From Spirodela intermedia (lineage: Eukaryota; Streptophyta; Magnoliopsida; Alismatales; Araceae), in NCBI GenBank assembly GCA_902729315.2, contig LR746264.1, forward strand, positions 2,341,378-2,405,377: a DNA stretch of 64,000 bases. Direction: 5' to 3'. The notes under the pieces are model-generated. The model did no database searches and was not told the DNA's origin. It saw only the letters and a list, made by a program, of their open reading frames with translations. Shown here one piece after another: positions 27,304-40,612 of the stretch. Position 1 is the stretch's first letter. Each line of letters opens with the position of its first letter. The position numbers were made by a program, and so were the translations under genes.

Positions 27304-27867
27304 CCAGTGTTTGTGCTATATGACAGTGACGAAGATTGGATTTAAAAGTCAACCTTTTTGCTAGGGTGTTTCATGCCAGTGTTTTAGCTGTATGATCTAT
27401 GACAGTGACGAAGATTGGATTTAAAAGTCAACCTTTTCCAAGAGTGTTTCATGCCACTGTTTTAGCTCCATGACAGTGACGAAGATTGGTTTTAGAAGTC
27501 AACCTTTTTGCCGGGGTTTCATGCTGTGTTTTGGCTCTATGACAATCACGAAGATTGGTCTTAAAAGTCAACCCTTATTGCAGGCGCATCATGCCAGCGT
27601 TTTGAGCTCCATGACAGTGACCAAGATGGGATTTAAAAGTCAACATCATTGCGGGGGCTCAATGCCAGTGTTTGAGCTCCTTGACAATCACGGAGATTGG
27701 ATTTAAAAGTCAACCTCATTGCAGAGAGGCTCCATGTCAGTGTTTGAGCTCCTTGATAATCATGGAGATTGGATTTAAAAGTCAACCTTTCTGCAGGGGC
27801 TTCATGCTAGTGTTTTGGCTCTATGACAATCACAGACGATTAGATCTAAAAGTCAACCTTATTGCAG
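27304..27867. repeat. ~71-bp minisatellite, 8 copies, each with a W-box and most with an acceptor-like AG
   Basis: Eight units share the order GTGCCAGTGTTT... TGACAGTGACGAAGATTGGA, then TTTAAAAGTCAACCTT, then a pyrimidine-rich stretch ending in TTGCAG or CTGCAG. The AAAAGTCAAC (one copy AGAAGTCAAC) core lies at 27344, 27423, 27494, 27563, 27635, 27705, 27777 and 27848, with spacings of 79, 71, 69, 72, 70, 72 and 71. Read on the minus strand it is TTGACTTTT, a W-box (TTGACY) bound by WRKY factors. The last unit's TTGCAG is the splice acceptor of the first recognised pseudokinase exon at 27868. Confidence 0.93.
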
Positions 27868-29177
27868 GGCCTTCGCCGTTTCTCAGGCGCTTCACCTACA
27901 AGGAGATCAAGCGAGCGACAGATGGCTTCAGCAGGATAATCGGAAGCGACTCCGGGGGGGCCGCTTATAAAGCTCAGTTCCCGGATGGGCTCGTCGGTGT
28001 TGTGAAGAAGGTTCGAGTTCTTGCACCAGAGAGCGACGCCTTCCACAGAGATCTCCAGTTCCTCGCCCGCCTCCACCACCGTCACCTCGTCGGCCTCCGG
28101 GGCTTCTCTGAGGAACATGACAGGTCAACATTTCCCATTAAAATCAACCTTTTTTTAGAATTAATCTCTCTTAAAAATCAGCCATCACCCCCAGGCGTTG
28201 ACTTTGGTTTCAGGTTTCTCGTGTTTGACTACATGGAGAACGGAAGCCTGAGGGAGATCATCCACGGTACTCGAAGCTGAGAGTAAAGTGGATCATTTTT
28301 TTTTTTCTTGATTTCTGGTGGAAACCGGGTCGGGTGGCAAATATCTCCCTGTTCTTCCGTGCAGACCCTCTGAGGACCCCGTTGACTTGGAGGGCAAGGC
28401 TACAGATAGCCACTGACGTCGCGGCTTCTCTGGTTGGTAATGGCCGAGTTGACTTTTGGCTTCGGGTTCTTGAAGGTTGCTCACCAGTCAATCTTCTTTT
28501 CGATTGATTCAACCGTAGGAGTACCTGTGTCTATTCTGTGATCCCCCGCCCTGCAACCTCACCGTCTCCGCTGAGAATATCCTGCTTGACGGCAACTCGG
28601 TCGCCAAGGTGCGAGGTGCCACCGTTGATCCGCCCGGATTCATAAATTATTAAATAGCAGTTTGATCCCGTTTAGTTTTTTTTTTCATAAATGCAGCTGT
28701 CTACTTTCGGGTCAATGAGCTTTGACGGGCAAGTTCGTGAGCCATCCGACGAAGAAGATCTGAAGGGTCAAGTCTAAATCCTCGCTACGATCTCTCCGTG
28801 TTCATCCTTCACCCCTCCGGCGTTGACCAAGATTCTTTCTGTTTGTTCCTCCTACAGGAGTCAGTGGGCGAGGAGACGATCAGATTCTATTCCAGTTTGG
28901 GGCGCTGATCCTCGAGTTGGTGACTGGCCAGTCGTTCGGGAGCCAGGGGGCGGATCTGCTCCGGTGGATCCAGCGGGCTGACTTTTCCCACTCGATGAAC
29001 CAGATGGTCGACTCAGATCTTGGGAACGCCTACGACTCGAGCGAGCTCAAGAGCCTGCTCTTCGTCGCCAGGCTCTGTATCAAAACGGGCGGTCGTGGAC
29101 CACCATCATTCTCCATCTCCCATGTCCTCCGATTCCTCCAGAGTAAGGTCAACGGTGCAGATTCTCGAGAAATGTGA
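27868..29177 (+). CDS. Receptor-like kinase family pseudokinase domain, 5' end not found (6 exons)
   Basis: Exons 27868-28123, 28214-28266, 28365-28432, 28519-28608, 28697-28766 and 28858-29177 join in frame to encode 284 residues ending in TGA. It starts with FLRRFTYKEIKRATDGFS, the usual entry to a plant receptor-like kinase domain. It continues through a glycine-loop-like IIGSDSGGAAYKAQF, an ATP-site lysine (VGVVKKV), ARLHHRHLVGLRGF, FLVFDYMENGSLREI and TPLTWRARLQIATDVAASL. The catalytic loop, normally HRD-K-N, reads PPCNLTVSAENILLDG, and DFG reads KLSTFGS, so both catalytic aspartates are gone and no APE segment follows. It is probably a pseudokinase with a scaffold or regulatory role. 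No signal peptide, ectodomain or membrane segment was found. The first exon begins in phase after the minisatellite's last AG, so upstream exons are missing from my model or lost. Splice sites and frame are otherwise intact. Confidence 0.8.
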
Positions 29178-29232
29178 TTATTGGAATCCCGCTCAAAGCC
29201 CAATTCCTTTGGTCAACTCTCAGTTCATACAT

Positions 29233-29234
<2 letters not shown>

Positions 29235-29286
<52 letters not shown>
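29235..29286. repeat. (AT)n microsatellite, 52 bp
   Basis: Uninterrupted AT repeat between the convergent 3' ends of the pseudokinase and the CP33-like gene. Confidence 0.95.
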
Positions 29287-29289
<3 letters not shown>

Positions 29290-29450
29290 GATGGTCAATC
29301 GTGTTCATAGCCAGGATGAAGAGCGAACCAAAACTGTGTTCTTCTACTAGAGAAGTCAACGCAGGAACAGAGTTCGTACAGGGCAGCTCAGGGGAGGGAG
29401 AAATAGCCATCCAGACGGCGGCGGCGGAGAGTCCGGCAGAAGGGTCGCTA

Positions 29451-30745
29451 TCAGGGGCTAACTACGGTGGCGCCGTCGGGGGTCCCCGCCGCCTCCAACT
29501 CTCCAGAAGAGCCGCCGCCGGCTCTGGCGCTACCGTTGTTCATGGCGACATTCAGACGCAGAGGCCGGCCTTCCAGTTCCTGCGAATCCGGGCCGCAACG
29601 GTCCCAAAGGCAGAGGAGACGGAGTTAAGAACACACCGCAGCGATCGGCACAGCGGCGAGGCAAGCCGTCGAACACCTCGTCTGCTCTAAAAACCACCGC
29701 CACTGAGAGGCAGCGATCGGCACAGCGACGGAGGAGGAGGAGGAGGAGGAAGAAGAAGAAGAGGTTGCTGGTACGTACCACGCCGTCCATTGCGGAGAGG
29801 GCCGACTGAGCGTCCTCAGCGGAGGCGAAGGAGACGAAGCCGTAGCCCCTGGAACGCGCGGTATCGCGCTCGTAGACGACCTTCGCGCTGAGCAGACCTG
29901 CGCAGCCGGCGAAGGCGGCCCTGAGCGCGTCGGAGGAGACGACCCAGCTGAGGTTGCCGGCGTAGAGCTTGTGGGGGCTGTCGACGAATCCCCGGCGAGC
30001 TTCCCGGAGCCGGGGCCCCATCACCTCCCTCTCCCCGCCCCTCGGCACCTCCGGGAAGTTCACCTTCACCGTCCTCCCCCCCAGTTGCTGCCACAAACCC
30101 AGAGAAGAACAGTGTAAATATCGCCGCCGCCGGCGATCGCCGGAGGAGGAGGAAGAAGAGGAAAAGGAGGACTCACGGATCCGTCGAACATGCGGATGGC
30201 GGCCCAGGCCTCGTCGGCGCTGGCGAGGGTGACGAAGGCGAAGCCCCTGCTCCGGTCTGTGACGCGGTCGTACACCACCTGCTCCGGCGGCGAGTTGCAG
30301 GTTATGAAGAGGAAGGGGAAGGAGGCGGCGGCGCGAGGAAGACGATGATGAGGGGCGACACCTCGACGGAAGTGACGGTGCCGGCCTCGGAGAAGACATC
30401 GGAGAGGTTGGAGGGCGTCATCGAGTAAGGGAGGTTGCCCACGTATAGCCGCCGCGCCGCCTCCCCCGTCGAGGCCGGCGCTGCCCTTCGCCGCTCTGTT
30501 TCCCCATCGCCGCCGTCGGAGTTCTCGCCGTCGTCGTCGTAGTAGGTGTCCGCAGCGGGGATGGCGGTGGCGGGCCGCCGGCGTCCCCGTTCGGGGAAGA
30601 GAGGGAAAAGAAGAAGGGGAGAGCTGCGGATCTTGAGAGACCTGCCGCCGCCGGTGCTCCAGGAGCCGCCGGCGCGCGGGCACCTGACGCTGCCATTGCA
30701 GCGGAGGTGAAGGAGGGAACCTGCAAAGCTGGACGTCGCTGCCAT
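29451..30745 (-). CDS. CP33: Chloroplast ribonucleoprotein, CP33-like, two RRMs (4 exons, 307 aa)
   Basis: Plant cpRNPs bind many chloroplast mRNAs and support their stability, splicing and editing. Exons (minus) are 30745-30362, 30278-30177, 30087-29779 and 29579-29451, giving 307 residues plus TGA. The first ~60 residues are rich in Ser, Arg and Pro and poor in acidic residues, as in a plastid transit peptide. An acidic linker follows (TYYDDDGENSDGGDGETE). RRM1 has RNP2 LYVGNL at 100-105 and RNP1 RGFAFVTL at 139-146. RRM2 has LYAGNL at 203-208 and RGYGFVSF at 242-249. The acidic linker before RRM1 is typical of the CP33/CP31 group. Both the length and the adjacency to TATDN1 and FLA support the CP33 assignment (see findings). 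The gene faces the CPK across a ~730 bp divergent promoter. Confidence 0.92.
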
Positions 30746-31477
30746 CGCCGTGCCGCCGCCGGAGAGGCGTTGCCGGAGAAGGGACTCCCCCTCCCCCTCC
30801 CCCCCTTGTAGCTGCTGCGACCCTGCACTGGATCGGATAAGGTCCCGATTTCTTGCTGAGTTATACTGATCGAAAAGTCAAATGACGATACTAAAAATAG
30901 TAAAAAACCAAAACTTGACATCATCATCGACCTGAAAACCCGCCTTTTCGGGCGGCTCAGCTCCTCCCGTTTCCTCCGCCGGAACAATTCCACAATGACA
31001 AATAAATATATATTTATTTTCTTTTTTTCAGCTCCTACCGTCGAATTTTTATCCCCTTGAATTTTTATTTTCAGAGATTGGGAGGATCACCTGATCGGTT
31101 TGACTTTTTGTTCAGACATTTTCTCAAATAAGGAGCGATCTTTGGATGCAAATCAGGCGCGTTGGCCTGCTCCGCTCACGAGACCAGAATGCCCGCGTCG
31201 GCTTCCGCCTTCCCCGCGACCTTCCTTCTCATCCTTTTCCTCGCCCCCATCGCCCTGGACGACCGCCTTCGTCCGCCATTGCTGCAGAGCTCGCCGACCG
31301 ATTCTGCTCCCTCTCTCGCCGGAGACTGACTACCCGCCGCCCGCCTCACTTCGCCGCCCTCCCCAGCCCCTCGTATTTTTCTGGGTCGCCACCGGTGGAT
31401 GCATCGGTCTCCGGCGGAAGATGCGCAGCACCGGCGGGGGGTCGTCCTCTTGAGAGCTCCATCGCCGGCAGCGATCA
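30746..31477. promoter_or_regulatory. Divergent promoter between CP33-like and CPK genes
   Basis: The two start codons lie 732 bp apart and point away from each other. The interval includes an AT-rich core (about 31000-31075) flanked by GC-rich leader sequence on both sides, and a W-box core in AAAAGTCAAATG near 30872. An open stretch on the plus strand at 31146-31565 overlaps the CPK start in another frame and is probably leader sequence. Confidence 0.5.
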
Positions 31478-34684
<3,207 letters not shown>

Positions 34685-35344
34685 AGCTCGTATTCTTCAT
34701 GTCCATTCCCACCTTTTTCTTGACCTAATGTTTCCCCATCGTTGCTGCCGACGACGACGACGATCCCACCGAGAGAGGCTCCTCTGGTTCATTCAGTTTT
34801 TTCCCCTGGCTTTCCACTGTTCTCTCACTAGCAAACTCCGGTAATCCCTCGTTGTTCTCATGGAGAGAGAGAGAGAGAGAGAAAGAGTAGATTACGGCGG
34901 AGATTGATGGGGTCAACGGATGGGTCAACGGGTGTATCAATCAGGGTTGACTACCGTGATGAAAAGACGGTCAGGATTTCACAGTGGAGAATCTCGGGCT
35001 GCTTCTATGGTTACGCAGAGGAAGCGGCCGGCGGCAGCGGCGGCCTTGAAAACGAGGATGGTGGCCAGCTTTCTCCGAAAATGACGCCGTAACCGATCGG
35101 CGCCGCCGTGAGCGCGACCCCCCGCCTACCCACTGGGCTGCAGGGAGCTCACTTGGCCGGACATGCCGGAAGTCGATGGGATCTCTCTCTCTCTCTCTCT
35201 CTCTCTCACTCACTCACTCACTCACTCTGTAAAACTAGTTGATGGGTAGACAAGTTGCTGTGTGACTGGAACTGGTGGAAACTTTCTTTGGTCTGATTCT
35301 GCTCCCTCGTCGGCGTGAGTGGATCCTTGAAAAATTGCTGGGTC

Positions 35345-35375
<31 letters not shown>

Positions 35376-35839
35376 TCTCTCTCTCGCTCTTCGTGGGCTA
35401 GTGGCGGGGACGGCAGGTGGAGATCGGGAGGGGCGGCGGAATAGGCATTGGGACAGAGCATCCCCTCCATCTTGCTCCAGGGGGGCGGCGGTGGCGCTGC
35501 GGTGACGGCGGCGGCAGGGTGGTCCTCGAGTCTGGAGCTCTGGATCATGACTCCCGCCGGCGATCCTGCCGACGCACCGGCGGCGAAGATCCCGACTCAT
35601 TGCTGAGTTAGTTCCAGAGGTCTGCTCCTGCCATTCATCCATCCTGGTGCGCGAAATGAGGGGGGCCTTGATTCCTTCCCTCTCGTTTCCTCTGCTGCAT
35701 TCCCGATCCAATCCAATCGGATGCCTCGAATCCCTCCTCCTCCTTCTCGGCTTCCACTCGGCATCTATCTCCCGCAGTGTTCTTCTCTGCATTCACTATC
35801 AGTAGCGTCCCACAGCGCTGACTCTGGCATGGCTTCCGA
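34685..35839. other. Intergenic region and probable 5' leader of the WVD2-like gene
   Basis: After the CPK stop the sequence holds a GA run (34862-34883), CT and ACTC runs (35180-35226) and another CT run (35345-35385). The GC-rich part from 35400 on shows no protein signature. A possible leader-intron acceptor (TGTTTCAG) ends at about 35848. Confidence 0.45.
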
Positions 35840-35899
35840 ATGTTTCAGGATTTGGCGGCCCTACCATCCCCGATCCCCATTCCCCATTCTCTACCCCGA

Positions 35900-37718
35900 A
35901 TGGAAGCTGCATTAGACCAGGACGGCCATGGCGCGGCGCTGCTCCACGGCCGACCGGAAGATCTGCAGCAATCGACTGGCCATGATTCGCCCGGAGTCAA
36001 CGGTAGGGTTTCTTCGGCCGCACCAGAGCGGAAAACCGTGAAGGTAGTAAGCATTCAATCCTCGACGACGTTTTCCTTCCCTGATTGCTCGGCGGCGATG
36101 GCGGCTTACAAGGCGAGATGCCCTCTTACTTTGTGCAGAAACCTGGATCAGACCGAGGTGATCGCCTGAAGGGCTGCAACAACTTCAACAAGGAGAAGAA
36201 GGGACAGACTGCCCCAGCCGCAATTTCCCAGAACCAAAGGAGGATGGCCGCCATATCCGAGGGCCTTTCTCTCCCTGCGAAGGTCGCCCACAATGGCGGC
36301 TCGAGGAAGGCCACCGCCAGTGCGAAGCCGCTGAAGCCTGGAGCGGAAGGTCAGCCCCCAAATGCCCTGAAGCTCGGATCCTCTGGCTCAAACTACTTCC
36401 ATGGTTTCATGTGTCTTCTCTTCTCTTTGGTTTGCTGACGCAATTGCAGGAGTTCTTCAGAGCAGTGACTCACCTTCCAAGCCGAGAGCTCTTCCGACCT
36501 TGGTAGGTTGACTTTTGCAGCTGAGATGGCTGCTTCTCTCTGTCATCGTCCTCTCCAACATGATCACCCCCTTTTCCAAAATTTAGGCTTTGAAATCTGG
36601 TTCAGTGGATGCGACTTCCGACGACAACACATCTGAAGTGCCACAGTAAGCTGATCTTCCTCCTCTGGGTTACAAGATTCAGAGCTTCACTTGTCTCGGT
36701 CAACCATCTGCCCATAATTCTGCAGACTGCGCATGCTATCTAAGATTTTTATGGCTGAATAGGAACAGAAGAAGGTTTTCATAGCAATAGAACCGCCCAT
36801 AGAGAGAGAAATGCTCTACTGTTCTTGGTGGTGCCTTCGTCTTTGGTAATTTATGGCTTGAACAAAAAAAAAAAGCCTTTTTGTTTAAGAATATGGCGCT
36901 GTAAAAGCAGCATTCAAGTATTAATTTATGGGATAATTGGGTCGCCGATCCTCGATCAATCTTGCTGATTTGGAAACCTATTATTATCATCTAGAATGCC
37001 TTTCGATCCCAAATAATGAATGCTCAGAGTTTTAATACACAAAGGATATCGATTCCATTTCCAGAAGCGAGAGTCCTGGAAGTGCATCTCAGAGGAAGAG
37101 CAGCTCCTCTGGCTTTGCCTTCAGGTTGGATGTACGCGCTGAAAAACGGAAGGAGGTGTGCATGTTCATGAAAATCATATGTTTTTTGCTGCCAAATATG
37201 CTATGATCTGATCTGGTGCGGCTGGACCAGTTCTTCATGAAGCTTGAGGAGAAGATACAGGCCAAAGAAGAGGAGAAGACGAACTTGCAGGCGAAATCAA
37301 AGGTGCTGAGAGTTGGGAAGATGGAAACTTGTTTGATTAATCTCGTTTATGGCCTCTGCCCAGTTCATCTTAGATTAAACTAATCAGACCCACTGGAGTT
37401 TTTTTGATCTAGGAAAACCAGGAGGCGGAGATCAAGCAGCTGAGAAAGAGCTTGACGTTCAAGGCCACACCCATGCCCAGTTTCTACAAGGAGCCGGAGC
37501 CCCCTAAAGCTGAACTGAAGAAGGTATTACGCTTCTATTGTATCGATTCATGACTTCTATCCTCAAGCTTTACCTGCAGAGATTCTTGGCGCAGATCCAG
37601 ATGGCCATAAATGCCCGGCCGCCATTTTTTTTCATGTCAAGCTGTGAGCATGAATTAGATTGTTTTCACTTAAAAACATAGTATTAAGGAGAAGAGAGCT
37701 GCTGGAGACGGCCAAGGA

Positions 37719-37781
<63 letters not shown>

Positions 37782-39041
37782 TGGAGCGCCGAGTTATAAA
37801 TGAGACAGCTCTGGAAATAAAAATATATATAATTCACGACGTATTTTTATATAAATAATTTAAATATGTGGAGTTTCATGACGACGATCTTCCTGGATGC
37901 TGCCATGTTTTCTGTGGAGAAGAAAAAGGCTGTGTTTTCTGCACAACCTTCATTCATTTGTGACTGGTCTAGATGTCAAAATATGCGTCCCCAGAATTCG
38001 TTTTGAGTGGCTTAATCCGTTGATTTCCATATTATTGGTCTACAGACTTCAATCCCTGCTCTTGATAATGATAATAGGATACATCAAAATATTTATGAAA
38101 TAACTCTATCATGGAAATTTATTTATTTTTTTCTAGTGAGCTGCTGGCTGATTGAATCGATGGGTTTTCCTCATCATCCAATTTGACTTATGGCCACAGA
38201 GCTTCATAAATCTTCACAAATCACAGACTGGGGTGGATTAACCTAGTGATATGAGCCTTGAAAGTTACTGTCTTGTTGTTCTAAAATTTATTTTTATTTC
38301 AAATTCCTTCCTGGTGTTTGTTGTTCGTGATAATAATAGGATAAATATTGTTATTATTATTATTATTATGATCATCCTCTATATATATGCATGCTGCTTG
38401 ATTGGACTTCGGGAAGAGCTTGGGTTTGATCGATTAATGAACCGGGTAGAAGCACATATGATTATTATGATCATTGTCTGTTTATATGCTGCCTGATTAT
38501 ACGAAATCGGAAAGAACTTGGGTTTGATCGATTAAAGAACCGGGTAGGAGCAGATATTGTTATTATTATGATCATTCTCTGTATATATGCTGCTTGATTA
38601 GACGACGTCGGAAAATCTTGAGTTTGATCGATTAAAGAACAGGGTAGGAGCAGATATTATTATTATGATCCTTCTCTGTATATGCTGTTCGATTGGACGT
38701 CGAGAAGAGCTTGGCTCAGATCCTGATGCAGCCGTTTCTCATGAGGATCTTCGCAGATTCCGACGACCCGGGCGGTGTCTCCGAAGCTCGGACGCCGGAA
38801 GCCCTCCGCCGCTTCGGAGAGCTCCCCTGAAGGCGAGAGGAACAGGCCGAACGGAGGCCCAGCCAACGGGAATGGAGGACCGGTCGTTTCCAAGAAGACA
38901 ACTCGCAAGTCGTCTTCTCCGGCGCCGGCGACGGCCAAGCCAAACGCGAAAGCCGCCGCCGCCGCCGCCGCTGCCCCAAGGCCAGAGGTGGAAGCGGAAG
39001 GGAAGCCCAGCGGGGGGGAGTCGGAGCAGTCGGCTCCGTGA
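35900..39041 (+). CDS. WAVE-DAMPENED2-like protein, TPX2 domain, microtubule-binding (8 exons, 341 aa)
   Basis: WVD2/WDL proteins bind and bundle cortical microtubules and influence organ twisting and cell expansion. Exons are 35900-36043, 36139-36349, 36450-36502, 36587-36645, 37065-37155, 37231-37302, 37413-37523 and 38757-39041; all phases match over 1026 nt. The conserved TPX2 core is [51 protein letters not shown] and [15 protein letters not shown], about residues 172-247, carrying the family's KLEEK motif (190-194). The last exon opens with [15 protein letters not shown], a typical WDL continuation, and ends in a basic Ala/Lys/Pro-rich tail. I preferred the ATG at 35900; an in-frame ATG at 35840 is possible but lies before a leader-intron-like acceptor. 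The last intron is 1.2 kb and repeat-rich. The paralogue within the WDL family is not resolved. Confidence 0.9.
37722..37783. repeat. (GT)n-(GA)n compound microsatellite in WVD2-like intron 7
   Basis: About 28 bp of GT repeats pass directly into about 24 bp of GA repeats. Confidence 0.9.
38340..38730. repeat. ~99-bp tandem repeat, about 3.5 copies, just upstream of the last WVD2-like exon
   Basis: The core TGGGTTTGATCGATTAA...GAACCGGGTA recurs at 38420, 38519 and 38619 (third copy TGAGTTTGATCGATTAA). It alternates with ATTATTATGATCATTCTCTG and TATATGCTGCTTGATTAGAC segments. A partial fourth unit ends at about 38720, some 35 bp before the exon 8 acceptor. Confidence 0.88.
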
Positions 39042-39409
39042 ACGGCGCCGGCGACGGGGACGGCGAAGGGACGGGCAGAGGAGAATGCCAAGGCTTCCGG
39101 AAGTCCCCGTCCCTGAGAGGAAGAAGAAGAAGAAGAGGCCGAGAGTGTGAGTGGTGTGCTCTCTCGCTGGTTGCTGTCGTCCAGATTTGTGTACAGTAGA
39201 GAGAGAGAGAGAGAGAGAGGGTCTGTCTGTTTTTTCATGGAGTTGTATGCGGCGATTACGACGCAGTCATCTTTGCTCTGTTTCTAAATTATCGACGGTC
39301 TCCCGTCGCAGCGAGCAGGTGAGGCTGCTGGGCTGGCAGGGAGCCGAGGAGGGTGAGACCTCTTGTTTTCAGGCTTTCTTGCCGCCCTCTCCTACAATGC
39401 ACCTCTCTC

Positions 39410-39469
<60 letters not shown>

Positions 39470-40318
39470 ATCCCTGTTTATTTAATCATAATATAGACGA
39501 CATTGTTTGGTGCCGTCGGTGAGTATGCGTCTGAAGACGGTAGACGACCGAGCTTATTCTTCTTTCTATACACGGGACGCCGACACCCGAACAACCCGAC
39601 TCTGACTGGTCTGTCCCTCTCCGTCGGCTGCCCCGCGTTAGAGAGAGAGAGGTAGAGAGAGTGTGGTGGGCTGATGAAACCGAGCTGGGTCTTTCCCGCT
39701 CCGTCTACCCGCCCTGCGTTAGCTAGAGAGAGAGAGAGAGAGAGTTGTTGGGCTGATGAAACGGAGCTGGGTCTCTCCCTCTCCGTCTGCCGCCCCGCGT
39801 TAGAGAGAGAGAGGTTGGGATTAAATTCGACGCGGAATTTAATGAAGGCCGTTGACAGGTGCAACCCAGCTGGCCAAGATTCTCTAGCGAGAGAGAGAGC
39901 GCCAGCTGTCTGCGTCCCACGTGAGATCTCTGTCCGCCGACGGCGTCCAGGCTGGGAGCCCGGCCCGCCACCGGGCCTGGTGGCGCCGCCACCGACCACC
40001 TCTAGTCCCCGCCCATTCTCCCCACTTTCTCCCTCCCTCCCCGCCATCGCCAGCCCGTTGAATTCCCGGCGCCGATAGGAAAAGATCTTGCTGGCCTTCT
40101 CATTATTCGTAGCTACTTACATACATGAATCCATATAGAGAGAGAGAAAGAGAGAGACACAGAGAGACAGAGAGACAGAGAAGGGTTACTGTCTCTCCTC
40201 GTCCCTCCTCTTCTCTTCCGCAGGGGGGGATGAAGAAGGATAAACAATACCATCCAAAAATCAAGACTGGAAGAGGAATAGCAACCACAGAGCCCGAAAC
40301 GAAATACAAACATACAAG

Positions 40319-40359
<41 letters not shown>

Positions 40360-40612
40360 GAGGATGCATAGACGAACTCGTGGGCTACACTGCGGTCTGT
40401 TCAGCTGTTACGATCTCTTCGTCGTTCTTCTTTTCACACGTTATTCCCTGAACAAAACCATGAAGGGCGACGACGAGCTCAGCCGGAGTAAATCGGCCGG
40501 AGGAAGAAGAAGATGATGAAGAAGATCGTGGGCTCAGTTACCTTGCTGTGTTTTTGAGATGAGCGGCGGCGCCGCCGGTTTTTGTGTATGAAGAAGCGGT
40601 ATTTATTGGGAT
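39042..40612. other. Convergent intergenic region between WVD2-like and FLA 3' ends
   Basis: It holds a CT microsatellite (39414-39464), a degenerate ~80-bp tandem repeat (39600-39820) and a GA microsatellite (40322-40356). A further run of GA/CA-type repeats lies near 40137-40180. Open stretches here are low-complexity products of the repeats. Confidence 0.6.
39600..39820. repeat. ~80-bp degenerate tandem repeat, 3 units
   Basis: Each unit runs GGGCTGATGAAACGGAGCTG, then a GGTCTCTCCCTCTCCGTCTG segment, then CCGCCCCGCGTTAG followed by a GA run. CGTTAG ends fall at about 39640, 39722 and 39803. Confidence 0.8.

Noticed and set aside
29301-29690. Plus-strand open frame across the CP33-like 3' exon
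   Set aside because: It is antisense to the last exon of the CP33-like gene and has no signature of its own.
39674-40078. Plus-strand open frame of ~134 codons
   Set aside because: It consists of the ~80-bp repeats and GA tracts; the translation is low-complexity Arg/Glu/Pro sequence.
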